33,641 bases of DNA from Rhodobiaceae bacterium (GTDB lineage: Bacteria; Pseudomonadota; Alphaproteobacteria; Rhizobiales; Aestuariivirgaceae), in the NCBI GenBank assembly GCA_009885825.1, contig VFJY01000077.1:1-33641 (forward strand), read 5' to 3'. The translations under genes and the position numbers were made by a program. The first letter of the stretch is position 1; each line of letters starts with the position of its first letter. Positions 1-8,244 of the stretch are shown here, piece by piece. The notes beneath the pieces were generated by a model that made no database searches, was not told the origin of the DNA, and saw only the letters and a list, made by a program, of their open reading frames with translations.

Positions 1-465
1 CTCATGGTGGCAGGCCGCGTCGGCGCCTCCATCGCCGCCGAACTCGGAACGATGCGCGTCACCGAACAGATCGATGCCCTCGTCACCCTCTCGACCAATC
101 CCTTCAAATATCTCGTGGGCCCGAGGCTCGTAGCCGCTGTTGTAACCCTGCCAATTCTTGTCGCCATCGGCGATACCATCGGCATCATGGGCGGTTACAT
201 CGTGGGCACCCGCTCCCTTGGCTTCAACTCCTATGCCTACATCAAGAACACTTCGGATTTTCTGGAGCTGGATGATGTAACCTCCGGCCTGATCAAGGCA
301 GCCGTCTTTGGCTTCATCATCGCCGTGATGGGCTGCTATCACGGCTTCAATTCAAAAGGCGGCGCACAGGGTGTTGGCCGCGCCACAACAAACGCGGTGG
401 TCTCAGCCGCCATCCTCATTCTCGCCGCCAACTTCACGCTCACCAACCTGCTGTTTTCGGAGTGA
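1..465 (+). CDS. mlaE: MlaE-type ABC transporter permease, 5' end cut off by window
   Basis: This is the C-terminal part (about 154 residues) of the inner-membrane permease of an Mla-type ABC transporter, which moves phospholipids or other lipids between the inner and outer membranes. The reading frame is already open at the first base, so the true start lies upstream; the internal ATG at base 4 need not be a start. Visible hallmarks of the MlaE family are the segment starting MVAGRVGASIAAELGTMRV, the VTLPILVAIGDTIGIMGG membrane stretch and a hydrophobic C-terminal helix (VVSAAILILAANFTL). The stop is separated from the ATPase gene by only 3 bases, so the two are surely cotranscribed. The MCE substrate-binding partner (MlaD) does not follow the ATPase and must be elsewhere. 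Confidence 0.93.
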   Translation, partial: LMVAGRVGASIAAELGTMRVTEQIDALVTLSTNPFKYLVGPRLVAAVVTLPILVAIGDTIGIMGGYIVGTRSLGFNSYAYIKNTSDFLELDDVTSGLIKAAVFGFIIAVMGCYHGFNSKGGAQGVGRATTNAVVSAAILILAANFTLTNLLFSE

Positions 466-468
466 GCG

Positions 469-1242
469 ATGTCTGAGGGTCACATTGTTCTGCAGGACGT
501 GCACAAAAGCTTTGGCAGGAAAACGGTTCTGAACGGCATCAATCTCTCTGTGCCCAAAGGCCAGTCGCTGGTTGTCATCGGCGGTTCTGGCACCGGCAAA
601 TCCGTGATGCTGAAATGCGTTCTGGGAATCCTCCAGGCTGATCGCGGCTCAATAAAGATTGGCGGCGAAGAAGTCACAAAACTCAGCGGCGTGGCGCGCG
701 ATAATTATCTTTCGCGCTTTGGCATGTTGTTTCAGGGTGGTGCCCTTTTTGACTCGCTCAGTGTTTGGGAGAACGTGGCTTTTGGATTGATCCAGGGCCG
801 CAACATGGCGCGCGCCAAGGCCCGCGACATCGCCATGGAAAAACTCCTGCAGGTGGGTCTCACCTCGGATGTGGGAGCACTTTATCCGGCGGAGCTTTCC
901 GGCGGCATGCAAAAGCGCGTGGGGCTGGCCCGCGCCATCGCAGCCGATCCCGAAATCATTTTCTTCGATGAACCCACAACCGGCCTCGATCCCATAATGG
1001 CCGACATCATCAACAAGCTGATCGTCGATTGCGTCAAGCGCCTGGGCGCCACCACAATTTCCATCACCCACGACATGGCCTCAGCCCGCAAGATCGCCGA
1101 CCAGATCGCCATGATCTACAAGGGCCAAATCATCTGGCAAGGCGAAGCCAAGACCATCGACTACAGCCAAAACCCTTACGTCGACCAATTCATCCACGGC
1201 AGGGGCGACGGCCCCATCAAGATGGAAGTGTTCAAGGCATAA
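469..1242 (+). CDS. mlaF: MlaF-type ABC transporter ATP-binding protein
   Basis: 257-residue cytoplasmic ATPase that powers the MlaE permease encoded just upstream. All nucleotide-binding motifs are intact: Walker A GGSGTGKS (about residues 38-45), signature LSGGMQKR (about 143), Walker B IIFFDEPTTGLDP and the switch histidine in SITHD. The sequence KRVGLARAIAADPEII is typical of the lipid/toluene-resistance MlaF branch. The ATG follows the mlaE stop by 3 bases, which suggests translational coupling. A strong terminator starts at the stop codon, so the operon ends here; in many proteobacteria mlaD would follow, but it does not. Confidence 0.95.
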   Translation: MSEGHIVLQDVHKSFGRKTVLNGINLSVPKGQSLVVIGGSGTGKSVMLKCVLGILQADRGSIKIGGEEVTKLSGVARDNYLSRFGMLFQGGALFDSLSVWENVAFGLIQGRNMARAKARDIAMEKLLQVGLTSDVGALYPAELSGGMQKRVGLARAIAADPEIIFFDEPTTGLDPIMADIINKLIVDCVKRLGATTISITHDMASARKIADQIAMIYKGQIIWQGEAKTIDYSQNPYVDQFIHGRGDGPIKMEVFKA

Positions 1243-1273
1243 AAAAAGAGGCCGCGTTTCAAGCGGCCTCTTC
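1242..1273. terminator. Bidirectional intrinsic terminator
   Basis: A perfect 8-bp stem (gaggccgc at 1248-1255, gcggcctc at 1263-1270) with a 7-base loop. It has seven A immediately 5' on the plus strand, which become a T7 tract in the minus-strand transcript, so it is a textbook terminator for minus-strand transcription and a weaker one (TT only) for mlaF. The strong minus-strand orientation implies a minus-strand transcript arriving from about 1390. Confidence 0.85.
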
Positions 1274-1314
1274 CGTGAGATGCGCGAATGCTTGCGCCCT
1301 CGGATTCAGATCGA

Positions 1315-1386
1315 TCAGACAGTAAACCCTGCCAAATTCACGATCCTTACGAGATTGCTCGTAAACGCTGTGAACTCACTCGACAT
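1315..1386 (-). CDS. Short ORF (23 codons) with an extreme Shine-Dalgarno
   Basis: On the minus strand an ATG (1386-1384) is preceded by AAAGGAGGTGATCC (1401-1388), a 14-base complement of the 16S rRNA 3' tail, at ideal spacing. The ATG frame runs 23 codons (starting MSSEFTAFTS) to a TGA at 1315. A second frame on the same strand is open from 1375 to a stop at 1259-1261, which lies in the loop of the T7 terminator; it reads 38 codons with a protein-like composition (LIDLNPRAQAFAHLTEEAA at its end). The locus therefore looks like a transcribed small gene or leader peptide, but which frame is the product, and whether a frameshift joins them, cannot be settled here. No family was recognised. Confidence 0.4.
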   Translation of the reverse strand: MSSEFTAFTSNLVRIVNLAGFTV

Positions 1387-1387
1387 A

Positions 1388-1401
1388 GGATCACCTCCTT
1401 T
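1388..1401 (-). promoter_or_regulatory. 14-base Shine-Dalgarno fully complementary to anti-SD
   Basis: AAAGGAGGTGATCC on the minus strand, the exact complement of the conserved 16S 3' tail, one base before an ATG. Such extended sites occur before highly translated small genes. Confidence 0.6.
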
Positions 1402-1487
1402 CAATTGTTAATGACAAAGTAAATGTGACGCCTTGCGGCCTGATTTGCAAGTAGGCATTTAAGAGGAGGTAAACAAAGGGATTAAAA

Positions 1488-3149
1488 ATGCATTCCGCCG
1501 ACCTGATCATCCATAGCGCCCGCCTTCTGTCCATGGACCGCAACAGCCCGCAGGCGGAAGCCATTGCCATAAAGGGCAACAAGATCATGGCAATAGGATC
1601 GAATTCGGAGATTTTGCCTCATAAGGACAAACACACCCGGCTCATCGACGCCCAAATGAACACCGTCATGCCAGGCATCATTGAGAGCCATATTCATCTA
1701 TTCGGTGGCTCAGTCGAATTGAGCAGTCTTATGATAAACAATATCAAGGGGTTGGACAACGTTTCGGAAGCGATACGTAAATATGCCGCCGCCCACCCGA
1801 AAGACCCCATCATCATGGCAACCGGGGCCTCCCCCGTCACCTTTGGCGACACCCCCATCACCCGCCACATCCTCGACGCCATCCTGCCCGACCGCCCCCT
1901 CGCCCTGTTCTGCTTTGACCACCACACCATTTGGGCCAATACCAGGGCTCTCGAAGCGGCGGGCATTTTGCGGGGGCGAAGCCTCCCTCCCGGCAATGAA
2001 ATCGTCATGGAAGCCGATGGCCTCGCAGCCGGGGAACTCCAGGAACCCGCCGCCTACGCCCCGATTCTTGGCCTAACCACCACCGGTGGCCGCGAATGGT
2101 TGGGCATGACCACGGGCGAAAATCCCCAGCCCGCAGCCACCCCAGCCGAACGCCGCATTGATCAGAAATTCTTGCAGCAAGGCCTCGCCTACTGCGCCTC
2201 CCTCGGCATCACTTCCATCCACAATATGGACGGCAACTGGTATCAGCTCGAATTGCTGAAAGCCCTGCAGGGCAACAGCGAACTCATCGCCCGCGTTGAG
2301 GTTCCCTTCCACTACAAGAATTTCTTCGAACTCTCGCGCGTCGAAGAAGCCGTCGAGATGCGGCAGGCCTTCATGGGCGACACGCTGCATTCCGGCCGGG
2401 TCAAAATATTTATGGATGGAGTTTTGGAATCCATGACTGCCCTGATGCTGGATGATTACCCCGGCTTCCCCGGCAATCGCGGAGCGCCACTATTTTCAGC
2501 CGAAGAATTCAACGAACTTGCGACCCGCATCGACGCGCACAAACTGCAAATCAGCGTTCATGCCATTGGCGATGGTGCCGTGCGCCGCACCCTTGATGGC
2601 TATGAAGCCGCCCGGAAGGCCAATGGTGCCAGAGACAGCCGCCACCGCATCGAGCATATTGAGCTGATCGACAAGGGCGATATTCCGCGCCTCAAACAGC
2701 TCGGCGTCATCGCATCGCTCCAACCCATCGTGGGCTTGGGTGTTCCGGGCAATCCGCTGGAACCCTGCCTCACCCGCATTGGAGAAAAACTCCCGCAATC
2801 CTACGCCTGGCAAACGCTGCGCGAAACCGGAGCCAAAATCGCTTTCTCCTCCGACTGGCCCGTGTCCCCGCTCGATCCCTTCCTCGGCATGCAATCCGCC
2901 ATGACCACCGTCCCCCTGTCACCCGCCTGCCCGCCCCAAAAACAATCCCTGATGGACACGCTGGAAAGCTTTACCGCAACAGGCGCCTACACCGAATTTG
3001 CCGAACACAAAAAAGGCAAGCTCATGCCAGGGATGCTGGCCGACGTAATCCTTCTCAACAGCAACCTCGAAGCCACCCCTGCCGAACAACTCTCCAAAGT
3101 AAAACCTATCCTCACCATCTGCGATGGCCGGATTACATTTGACACCTAA
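1488..3149 (+). CDS. YtcJ-like metal-dependent amidohydrolase
   Basis: 553-residue member of the amidohydrolase 3 family (COG1574, YtcJ-like). Family hallmarks are the N-terminal beta-sandwich strand (ARLLSMDRNSPQAEAIAI), the metal-binding HxH at residues 68 and 70 (ESHIHLFGG), the catalytic-barrel segments GRVKIFMDGVLESMTA, SVHAIGDGAVRR and HRIEHIELI, and the terminal metal aspartate in FSSDWPVSPLDPF. The length is normal for the family. It is predicted to hydrolyse an amide, N-formyl or cyclic amide bond; the substrate cannot be read from sequence. The start is supported by aaaggg 7 bases upstream; a stronger aggaggt at 1464-1470 is 17 bases away, too far for this ATG. It is monocistronic: a terminator-bounded region precedes it and the LexA-type box of radA follows. 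Confidence 0.9.
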   Translation: MHSADLIIHSARLLSMDRNSPQAEAIAIKGNKIMAIGSNSEILPHKDKHTRLIDAQMNTVMPGIIESHIHLFGGSVELSSLMINNIKGLDNVSEAIRKYAAAHPKDPIIMATGASPVTFGDTPITRHILDAILPDRPLALFCFDHHTIWANTRALEAAGILRGRSLPPGNEIVMEADGLAAGELQEPAAYAPILGLTTTGGREWLGMTTGENPQPAATPAERRIDQKFLQQGLAYCASLGITSIHNMDGNWYQLELLKALQGNSELIARVEVPFHYKNFFELSRVEEAVEMRQAFMGDTLHSGRVKIFMDGVLESMTALMLDDYPGFPGNRGAPLFSAEEFNELATRIDAHKLQISVHAIGDGAVRRTLDGYEAARKANGARDSRHRIEHIELIDKGDIPRLKQLGVIASLQPIVGLGVPGNPLEPCLTRIGEKLPQSYAWQTLRETGAKIAFSSDWPVSPLDPFLGMQSAMTTVPLSPACPPQKQSLMDTLESFTATGAYTEFAEHKKGKLMPGMLADVILLNSNLEATPAEQLSKVKPILTICDGRITFDT

Positions 3150-3164
3150 CTGACACCCTCTTGT

Positions 3165-3179
3165 GTTCCTATTATGTTC
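3165..3179 (+). promoter_or_regulatory. Candidate LexA box (GTTC-N7-GTTC) upstream of radA
   Basis: GTTC (3165-3168), 7 bases, GTTC (3176-3179), centred 25 bases before the radA ATG. The direct repeat GTTC-N7-GTTC is the established LexA-binding motif of alphaproteobacteria. Its position between the gene end at 3149 and radA at 3197 suits repression of a short promoter. SOS control of radA is an inference. Confidence 0.6.
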
Positions 3180-3196
3180 CGTGGTAGGCACAGCCG

Positions 3197-4588
3197 ATGG
3201 CCAAATCAAATTCAACCTTCATCTGCCAGTCCTGCGGCGCGGCTTCCTCCAAATGGGCGGGGCGCTGCGATAATTGCGGTGAGTGGAACAGCATCATTGA
3301 GGAAAAGGGCGTGGCCCCGGTTTCCGGCGCCAAGGGTGCCGCATTGCCCAAAGGCAAAGCTTCGCGCCTTGTAGGTTTGCGCGGTGAAAACCCAGCCCCT
3401 GCCCGCATTCAAACCGGAATAACAGAGCTGGACCGCGTGGCTGGCGGCGGCTTTGTTCCGGGCTCCGGTGTCTTGATCGGCGGCGATCCCGGCATCGGAA
3501 AATCCACTCTGCTATTGCAAGGCCTCGCCTCGCTCGCCCGCAAAGGCGAACGCGTCATCTATATTTCTGGCGAGGAGGCTATTGCGCAAGTGAGGCTCCG
3601 TGCCCAGCGCCTGGGGCTGGATGACGCCGCTGTGCTGCTCGCCACCGAAACCAACGTCTCGGATATTCTGGCAACCCTTGACGAGGGCGCACCCCCGGTT
3701 GTTGCCGTGATCGACTCCATTCAAACCCTGTGGTCGCCCGTCATTGAGTCAGCCCCCGGCACCGTCTCCCAGCTCAAGGCAGGCTCAGAAGCCCTGGTGC
3801 GTTACGCCAAGCAAAAAGGCACCGCCATGCTGCTGGTGGGCCATGTCACCAAGGATGGCCAGATCGCTGGCCCCAAGGTTATCGAACACATGGTGGATAC
3901 GGTCCTCTATTTCGAGGGCGACCGGGGCCACCAATACCGTATTCTCCGCGCTGTCAAAAACCGCTTCGGCCCAACCGACGAAATCGGCGTCTTCGAAATG
4001 TCCGACGGCGGCCTGAAGGAGGTTACCAACCCCTCCAAGCTGTTCATGGGTTCAAGCGACAGGCCAACCCCTGGCACCGCGGTGTTCGCCGGCATGGAGG
4101 GCACAAGACCCTTGCTCATCGAGGTGCAAGCCCTGGTTTCACCCTCGCCCCTGGGAACGCCGCGCCGCACCACCGTAGGCTGGGACTCAAATCGCCTCTC
4201 CATGATTCTGGCCGTGCTGGAGGCGCGCGCTGGCGTGGTGATCGGGCCGAACGATGTTTACCTTAATGTCGCAGGCGGCCTCAAAGTGCGCGAACCTGCG
4301 GCCGATTTGGCCGTGGCCGCGGCCCTGCTCTCTTCCCTCACCGGAACCGTCATTCCCCATGGCACAGCTGTATTTGGCGAGGTTGCGCTGTCCGGCGCCA
4401 TCCGGCCCGTAGGCCAAACCGAAGCCCGCCTTAAAGAAGCTCAAAAGCTGGGCTTGAAGGAGGCCGTGATCGCTGGCACTGCGGAGCCTGCCGGTTTCAA
4501 GGGTTTGCGGGTGAAGCAAATTGAAACCATAGCGGACCTCGTGGCCTGGACAGCGTCGCAAGACAAGGGCCTCAGACGAATCGTCTAG
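3197..4588 (+). CDS. radA: DNA repair protein RadA
   Basis: 463-residue RadA/Sms, a RecA-related hexameric ATPase that promotes branch migration in recombinational repair. It shows the N-terminal C4 zinc finger (CQSCG at residues 10-14, CDNCGEW at 24-30), Walker A GGDPGIGKST (95-104), the RadA-specific KNRFG motif (in RAVKNRFGPTDEIGVFEM) and a C-terminal Lon-protease-like domain (GVVIGPNDVYLNVAGGLKV onward) that lacks proteolytic function in the family. Length is standard. It heads a run with cvpA and purF, an order common in Hyphomicrobiales. A GTTC-N7-GTTC box just upstream suggests DNA-damage control. Confidence 0.97.
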   Translation: MAKSNSTFICQSCGAASSKWAGRCDNCGEWNSIIEEKGVAPVSGAKGAALPKGKASRLVGLRGENPAPARIQTGITELDRVAGGGFVPGSGVLIGGDPGIGKSTLLLQGLASLARKGERVIYISGEEAIAQVRLRAQRLGLDDAAVLLATETNVSDILATLDEGAPPVVAVIDSIQTLWSPVIESAPGTVSQLKAGSEALVRYAKQKGTAMLLVGHVTKDGQIAGPKVIEHMVDTVLYFEGDRGHQYRILRAVKNRFGPTDEIGVFEMSDGGLKEVTNPSKLFMGSSDRPTPGTAVFAGMEGTRPLLIEVQALVSPSPLGTPRRTTVGWDSNRLSMILAVLEARAGVVIGPNDVYLNVAGGLKVREPAADLAVAAALLSSLTGTVIPHGTAVFGEVALSGAIRPVGQTEARLKEAQKLGLKEAVIAGTAEPAGFKGLRVKQIETIADLVAWTASQDKGLRRIV

Positions 4589-4645
4589 AACTCAAAACAA
4601 AAGCTGCCTATAAGGTGGCACATTCAACGGCCATGGGAACATTGC

Positions 4646-5281
4646 ATGCCCTTTCAATTGCTTGACGTCATTCTGATCGGCATCATGCTGATATCCGGCC
4701 TGCTGGCGCTGATGCGTGGCTTCACCCGCGAAGTGCTGTCACTGGTGGCCTGGGGCGCGTCCGCAGTTGCGGCCTATTTCGCCGTCAAACAGCCAGCCCT
4801 GATCGATCTGGCGCTACCTTATGTTGACAAACCCATCCTCGCCCAGATTGTTGTTGGCGCCATAGCCTTCATCATCACCCTCATCATCGTCTCGCTGATC
4901 AGCGTGAAAATATCCGACATTGTGGTGGATTCATCCGTGGGCTCGCTGGACCGCAGCCTGGGCCTCATATTCGGCTTTGCGCGCGGCTTTGTGCTGGTAG
5001 CGATTTCCTATCTGTTTTATGGCTGGCTCGTGCCGGCGGAAAAACAGGAAACCTGGGTTCGCAATGCCACTACGTTGCCTGCGATCATTTATGTCGGTGA
5101 GATTCTGCTGGAATTCATGCCGCCCGATATTGCCGAAACCCTGTCCAATACAGCGCTGATGGCCAACCCCAATTCACCCACGCTCAAAACCGATCAATCC
5201 GCCGCCAAAACCGAAGCCGGCTATCAATCCAATGAAGCCCAGGGGCTCAATAATCTGATTGAGGGAACCGGCAGCCAATGA
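4646..5281 (+). CDS. cvpA: CvpA family membrane protein
   Basis: 211-residue inner-membrane protein with four hydrophobic segments in the first 150 residues (DVILIGIMLISGLLALMRGF, then helices near 28-48, 65-85 and 105-125) and a polar, low-complexity cytoplasmic tail. The GFTREVLSLVAWG stretch is characteristic of CvpA. The family is named from colicin V production and is linked to envelope stress tolerance; its molecular function is not established. It overlaps purF by ATGA, so the two are translationally coupled, as in many proteobacteria. Confidence 0.92.
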   Translation: MPFQLLDVILIGIMLISGLLALMRGFTREVLSLVAWGASAVAAYFAVKQPALIDLALPYVDKPILAQIVVGAIAFIITLIIVSLISVKISDIVVDSSVGSLDRSLGLIFGFARGFVLVAISYLFYGWLVPAEKQETWVRNATTLPAIIYVGEILLEFMPPDIAETLSNTALMANPNSPTLKTDQSAAKTEAGYQSNEAQGLNNLIEGTGSQ

Positions 5282-6732
5282 TGATTGACTTCGAAACCGA
5301 AGGCGATCGTCTGCGCGAGGAATGCGGCGTATTTGGAATCTACGGCCACCCCGATGCCGCAGCCCTGACAGCCCTCGGCCTCCACGCGCTGCAGCATCGC
5401 GGCCAGGAAGCCGCAGGCATTGTCTCCTTCGATGGCGAGCGCTTCAACGCCGAACGCCGCATGGGTCTGGTGGGCGATCACTTCTCCAGCGAAAAGATCA
5501 TCAATCGCTTGCAAGGCCGTGTGGCGCTTGGCCATGTGCGCTATTCCACCACGGGCGAAACCATTCTCCGCAATGTGCAGCCCCTGTTTGCCGAACTTTC
5601 AGCCGGCGGCTTGGCCGTTGCCCATAACGGCAACATCACCAACGGCCTGACCTTGCGCCGCGAACTCATTTCACAGGGCGCCATCTGTCAGTCCACCTCC
5701 GACACGGAAGTCATCCTGCACCTCGTCTCGCGCTCCAAGAAGGTGCGGATCATCGAGCGCTACATCGACGCGCTGCGCAGCCTCGAAGGCGCCTATGCTC
5801 TCGTCGCTCTCACCAACAAGAAACTGATCGGCGCAAGGGATCCCCTCGGCATTCGCCCGCTCATTCTGGGCGAGCTGAACGGCGCCTACATTCTTTGCTC
5901 CGAAACCTGCGCGCTTGATATCATCGGCGCAAAATTTGTCCGTGAAGTCGAAAATGGCGAAGTTGTCGTCATCTCGGAAGATGGCGTTGAATCGCACCGC
6001 CCCTTCCCCAAGCAGCAGGCCCGCCCCTGCATCTTCGAATATATCTATTTCTCCCGCCCCGATTCAGTCCTCGGTGGCCGTTCGGTCTATGAGGTTCGCA
6101 AAGAGCTTGGCAAGCAATTAGCCATTGAATCCCCCGTCGATGCGGATGTGATCGTGCCCATCCCCGACTCTGGCGTGCCCTCGGCGATCGGCTTTTCCCA
6201 ACAGGCTGGAATTCCCTTCGAGCTTGGCATCATCCGCAATCACTATGTGGGCCGCACCTTTATTGAACCCACCCAATCCATCCGGTCGCTGGGCGTCAAG
6301 CTCAAGCACAACGCCAACCGCTCGGTCATTGAGGGAAAGCGCATTGTGCTGGTGGATGATTCCATCGTGCGCGGAACCACGTCGGTCAAAATTGTCCGCA
6401 TGATGTACGAGGCGGGCGCCCGCGAAGTGCATATGCGGATTTCCAGCCCGCCCATCAAGTTTCCGGACTTCTACGGCATCGACACGCCGGAGCAAAAATC
6501 GCTTCTCGCGGCAACCCACACTTTGGAAGAGATGCGCGCATTCATCGGTGTCACGTCGTTGTCTTTCATCTCGGTCGATGGCGTTTACAAATCGGCGGGC
6601 TACCCCGGCCGTGATCCTCACCGCCCGCAATTCACCGATCACTGCTTCACCGGCGATTACCCCACGCACCTGACCGACATGACCGGCGAATCCGCCAAGC
6701 AGCAGCTCTCGCTTCTCGCCGAAGCCGGTTGA
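5278..6732 (+). CDS. purF: Amidophosphoribosyltransferase
   Basis: 484-residue first committed enzyme of de novo purine synthesis (PRPP + glutamine to phosphoribosylamine). The N-terminal nucleophile Cys16 (EECGVFGIYG) is exposed after removal of a 15-residue propeptide, as in the B. subtilis class. The Ntn-glutaminase domain includes LGHVRYSTTG and AVAHNGNITNG; the phosphoribosyltransferase PRPP loop is VLVDDSIVRGTTS. Of the four Fe-S cysteines known in the B. subtilis enzyme, one appears present in ARPCIFEY, but the FYGID motif is preceded by Asp instead of Cys and only one Cys precedes FTGDYPT, so a 4Fe-4S cluster is unlikely. ATG-ATG at 5278/5281 overlaps the cvpA stop. Confidence 0.97.
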   Translation: MMIDFETEGDRLREECGVFGIYGHPDAAALTALGLHALQHRGQEAAGIVSFDGERFNAERRMGLVGDHFSSEKIINRLQGRVALGHVRYSTTGETILRNVQPLFAELSAGGLAVAHNGNITNGLTLRRELISQGAICQSTSDTEVILHLVSRSKKVRIIERYIDALRSLEGAYALVALTNKKLIGARDPLGIRPLILGELNGAYILCSETCALDIIGAKFVREVENGEVVVISEDGVESHRPFPKQQARPCIFEYIYFSRPDSVLGGRSVYEVRKELGKQLAIESPVDADVIVPIPDSGVPSAIGFSQQAGIPFELGIIRNHYVGRTFIEPTQSIRSLGVKLKHNANRSVIEGKRIVLVDDSIVRGTTSVKIVRMMYEAGAREVHMRISSPPIKFPDFYGIDTPEQKSLLAATHTLEEMRAFIGVTSLSFISVDGVYKSAGYPGRDPHRPQFTDHCFTGDYPTHLTDMTGESAKQQLSLLAEAG

Positions 6733-6736
6733 CCCC

Positions 6737-7471
6737 ATGGCCAGGCAACTCGAAAACCGCGTGGCTGTCGTCACCGGCGCGTCCCGTGGGCTAGGCCGCG
6801 CCATCGCCCTGAAGCTCGCCGCCGAAGGTGCCCACATCGTAGCCACCGCCCGAACCCAGGGCGGCCTTGAAGAGCTTGATGATGAGATTAAGAATATTGG
6901 CGGCACGGCGACGCTGGTTCCCGCCGACATCAAGGATTTCGCCGCCATTGACCGTTTGGGCGCCGCCATTTTCGAGCGCTGGAAAAAACTGGATGTCCTG
7001 ATCGGCAATGCGGGAGTTTTGGGCAAGCTCACCCCCCTCGGCCACCTCGATCCCAAGGTTTTTGATGACGCGATGGCCGTGAACCTCACGGCAAACTACA
7101 GGCTTGTCAGATCACTCGATCCCCTGCTGCGCGCCTCGGATGCCGGCCGCGCCGTCTTCATCACGTCAGGTCTCGCCCACAAATGCTTTGCCTATTGGGG
7201 CGCCTATTCCATTTCAAAGGCGGCCCTCGAGGCGCTGGTCAAGACCTACGCCGCCGAAAATGAGTCAACCGCCATCCGCGCCAATTGCTTCAGCCCCGGT
7301 CCGACACGCACCAAAATGCGCGCCACCGCCATGCCGGGAGAAGACCCTGACACGCTGCCCTCCGCTGAAGAAGTGGCAGCCCAGGTGATCCCCATGTGCC
7401 TCAGCTCATTCACCGACAATGGGTCCGTTTACAAATACGCGCCCACTGGATTATTCAAGCAGATATTATGA
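6737..7471 (+). CDS. SDR family oxidoreductase
   Basis: 244-residue classical short-chain dehydrogenase/reductase. It has the Rossmann cofactor loop TGASRGLGRAIA (about residues 14-25), NAG (NAGVLG, about 91), the catalytic Ser in VFITSG and the YxxxK pair in YSISKAALEAL. An Arg/Thr pattern after the second strand (TARTQGG) fits NADP(H) preference, as inferred from SDR rules. It starts 4 bases after purF and its stop overlaps the next ATG (ATGA). An SDR directly after purF is common in Hyphomicrobiales, but the substrate is unknown. Confidence 0.93.
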   Translation: MARQLENRVAVVTGASRGLGRAIALKLAAEGAHIVATARTQGGLEELDDEIKNIGGTATLVPADIKDFAAIDRLGAAIFERWKKLDVLIGNAGVLGKLTPLGHLDPKVFDDAMAVNLTANYRLVRSLDPLLRASDAGRAVFITSGLAHKCFAYWGAYSISKAALEALVKTYAAENESTAIRANCFSPGPTRTKMRATAMPGEDPDTLPSAEEVAAQVIPMCLSSFTDNGSVYKYAPTGLFKQIL

Positions 7472-8235
7472 GCAGCCAAGCAACCATTGATGCCCTTCGC
7501 GCTGGACGCCTGTCGGGTGAAAAAATCGCCGTCTACCCTGCTGCGGCTCCCGCTGACATGGCCGAAGCCTTCGCGATGCAATCCGCCGTGCGTGAGTCGA
7601 TCGGCTGGAAACACGTCGGCTGGAAAATCGGCTGCACGAGTGAACGCGCCCAAAAAGCCTTGAAAGCCGATGGCCCCTTTCCCGGCCCGGTCTATGCCGA
7701 GCAATTATTTCCGTCGGGAACCCACATCAAAACCCTGCCGAGCAACAGCCGCACCACCGAACCCGAAATCGCTTTCACCATGGCAAGGGATTTGTCCAAG
7801 AGAGGCAATCCATGGTCAGTGGAAGAAGTGCTCGCGGCAGTCGCCACCATTCATCCCTCAATTGAAATTGTAAACCCGCGCCTGCCCAAGGGCTTCAACG
7901 ATGTTGTCGAATGGTATGTCGCCGATGGCGGATTGAACCATGCACTGGTTCTCGGCCCCGGCGTCAAGCTGCCAAAGCAATCCGATCTCGCCAGGATCAC
8001 CAACCGCGTGAAAATCAATGGCCAGCAGAAATATTCCGGCCTCGCCTCCAATGCCCTGGGCGGACCCGAAATGGCTCTCGCCTGGCTCGCCAATGACCTG
8101 ATTTCCAAAAGCCTGTTTCTCCGCGCAGGCGACGTGATCACAACAGGCGTCATCACCGAAGTCTTCGAAACCAGCATCGGCGACCTGATCGATGCCACCT
8201 ACGATCTCATCGGAACAGTTTCGGTTCAGTTGTAG
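7468..8235 (+). CDS. 2-keto-4-pentenoate hydratase-like, FAH superfamily
   Basis: 255-residue member of the MhpD/fumarylacetoacetate hydrolase superfamily. The divalent-metal motif EPEIAF (after NSRTTE), the acidic HPSIEIVNPRL strand and the C-terminal GDVITTGVITEV strand are visible. These enzymes hydrate or decarboxylate 2-oxo acids in meta-cleavage pathways; no other meta-cleavage gene is nearby, so the real substrate is open. I placed the start at the ATG overlapping the SDR stop (ATGA) instead of an in-frame codon 72 bases upstream, because it matches the family N-terminus and the coupling seen throughout this operon. It converges on der with 9 bases between stops. Confidence 0.88.
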   Translation: MSSQATIDALRAGRLSGEKIAVYPAAAPADMAEAFAMQSAVRESIGWKHVGWKIGCTSERAQKALKADGPFPGPVYAEQLFPSGTHIKTLPSNSRTTEPEIAFTMARDLSKRGNPWSVEEVLAAVATIHPSIEIVNPRLPKGFNDVVEWYVADGGLNHALVLGPGVKLPKQSDLARITNRVKINGQQKYSGLASNALGGPEMALAWLANDLISKSLFLRAGDVITTGVITEVFETSIGDLIDATYDLIGTVSVQL

Positions 8236-8244
8236 CGCTGGAGC

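Noticed and set aside
1388-1401. Plus-strand GGATCACCTCCTTT, identical to the 3' end of 16S rRNA
   Set aside because: No other 16S sequence surrounds it. On the minus strand it is a perfectly placed Shine-Dalgarno before an ATG, which explains it better.
1464-1470. AGGAGGT before the amidohydrolase gene
   Set aside because: It is 17 bases from the ATG, too far for normal initiation, and no alternative in-frame start lies closer.
6118-7089. 323-codon minus-strand open frame
   Set aside because: It is antisense to purF and the SDR gene, which both show full family motifs.
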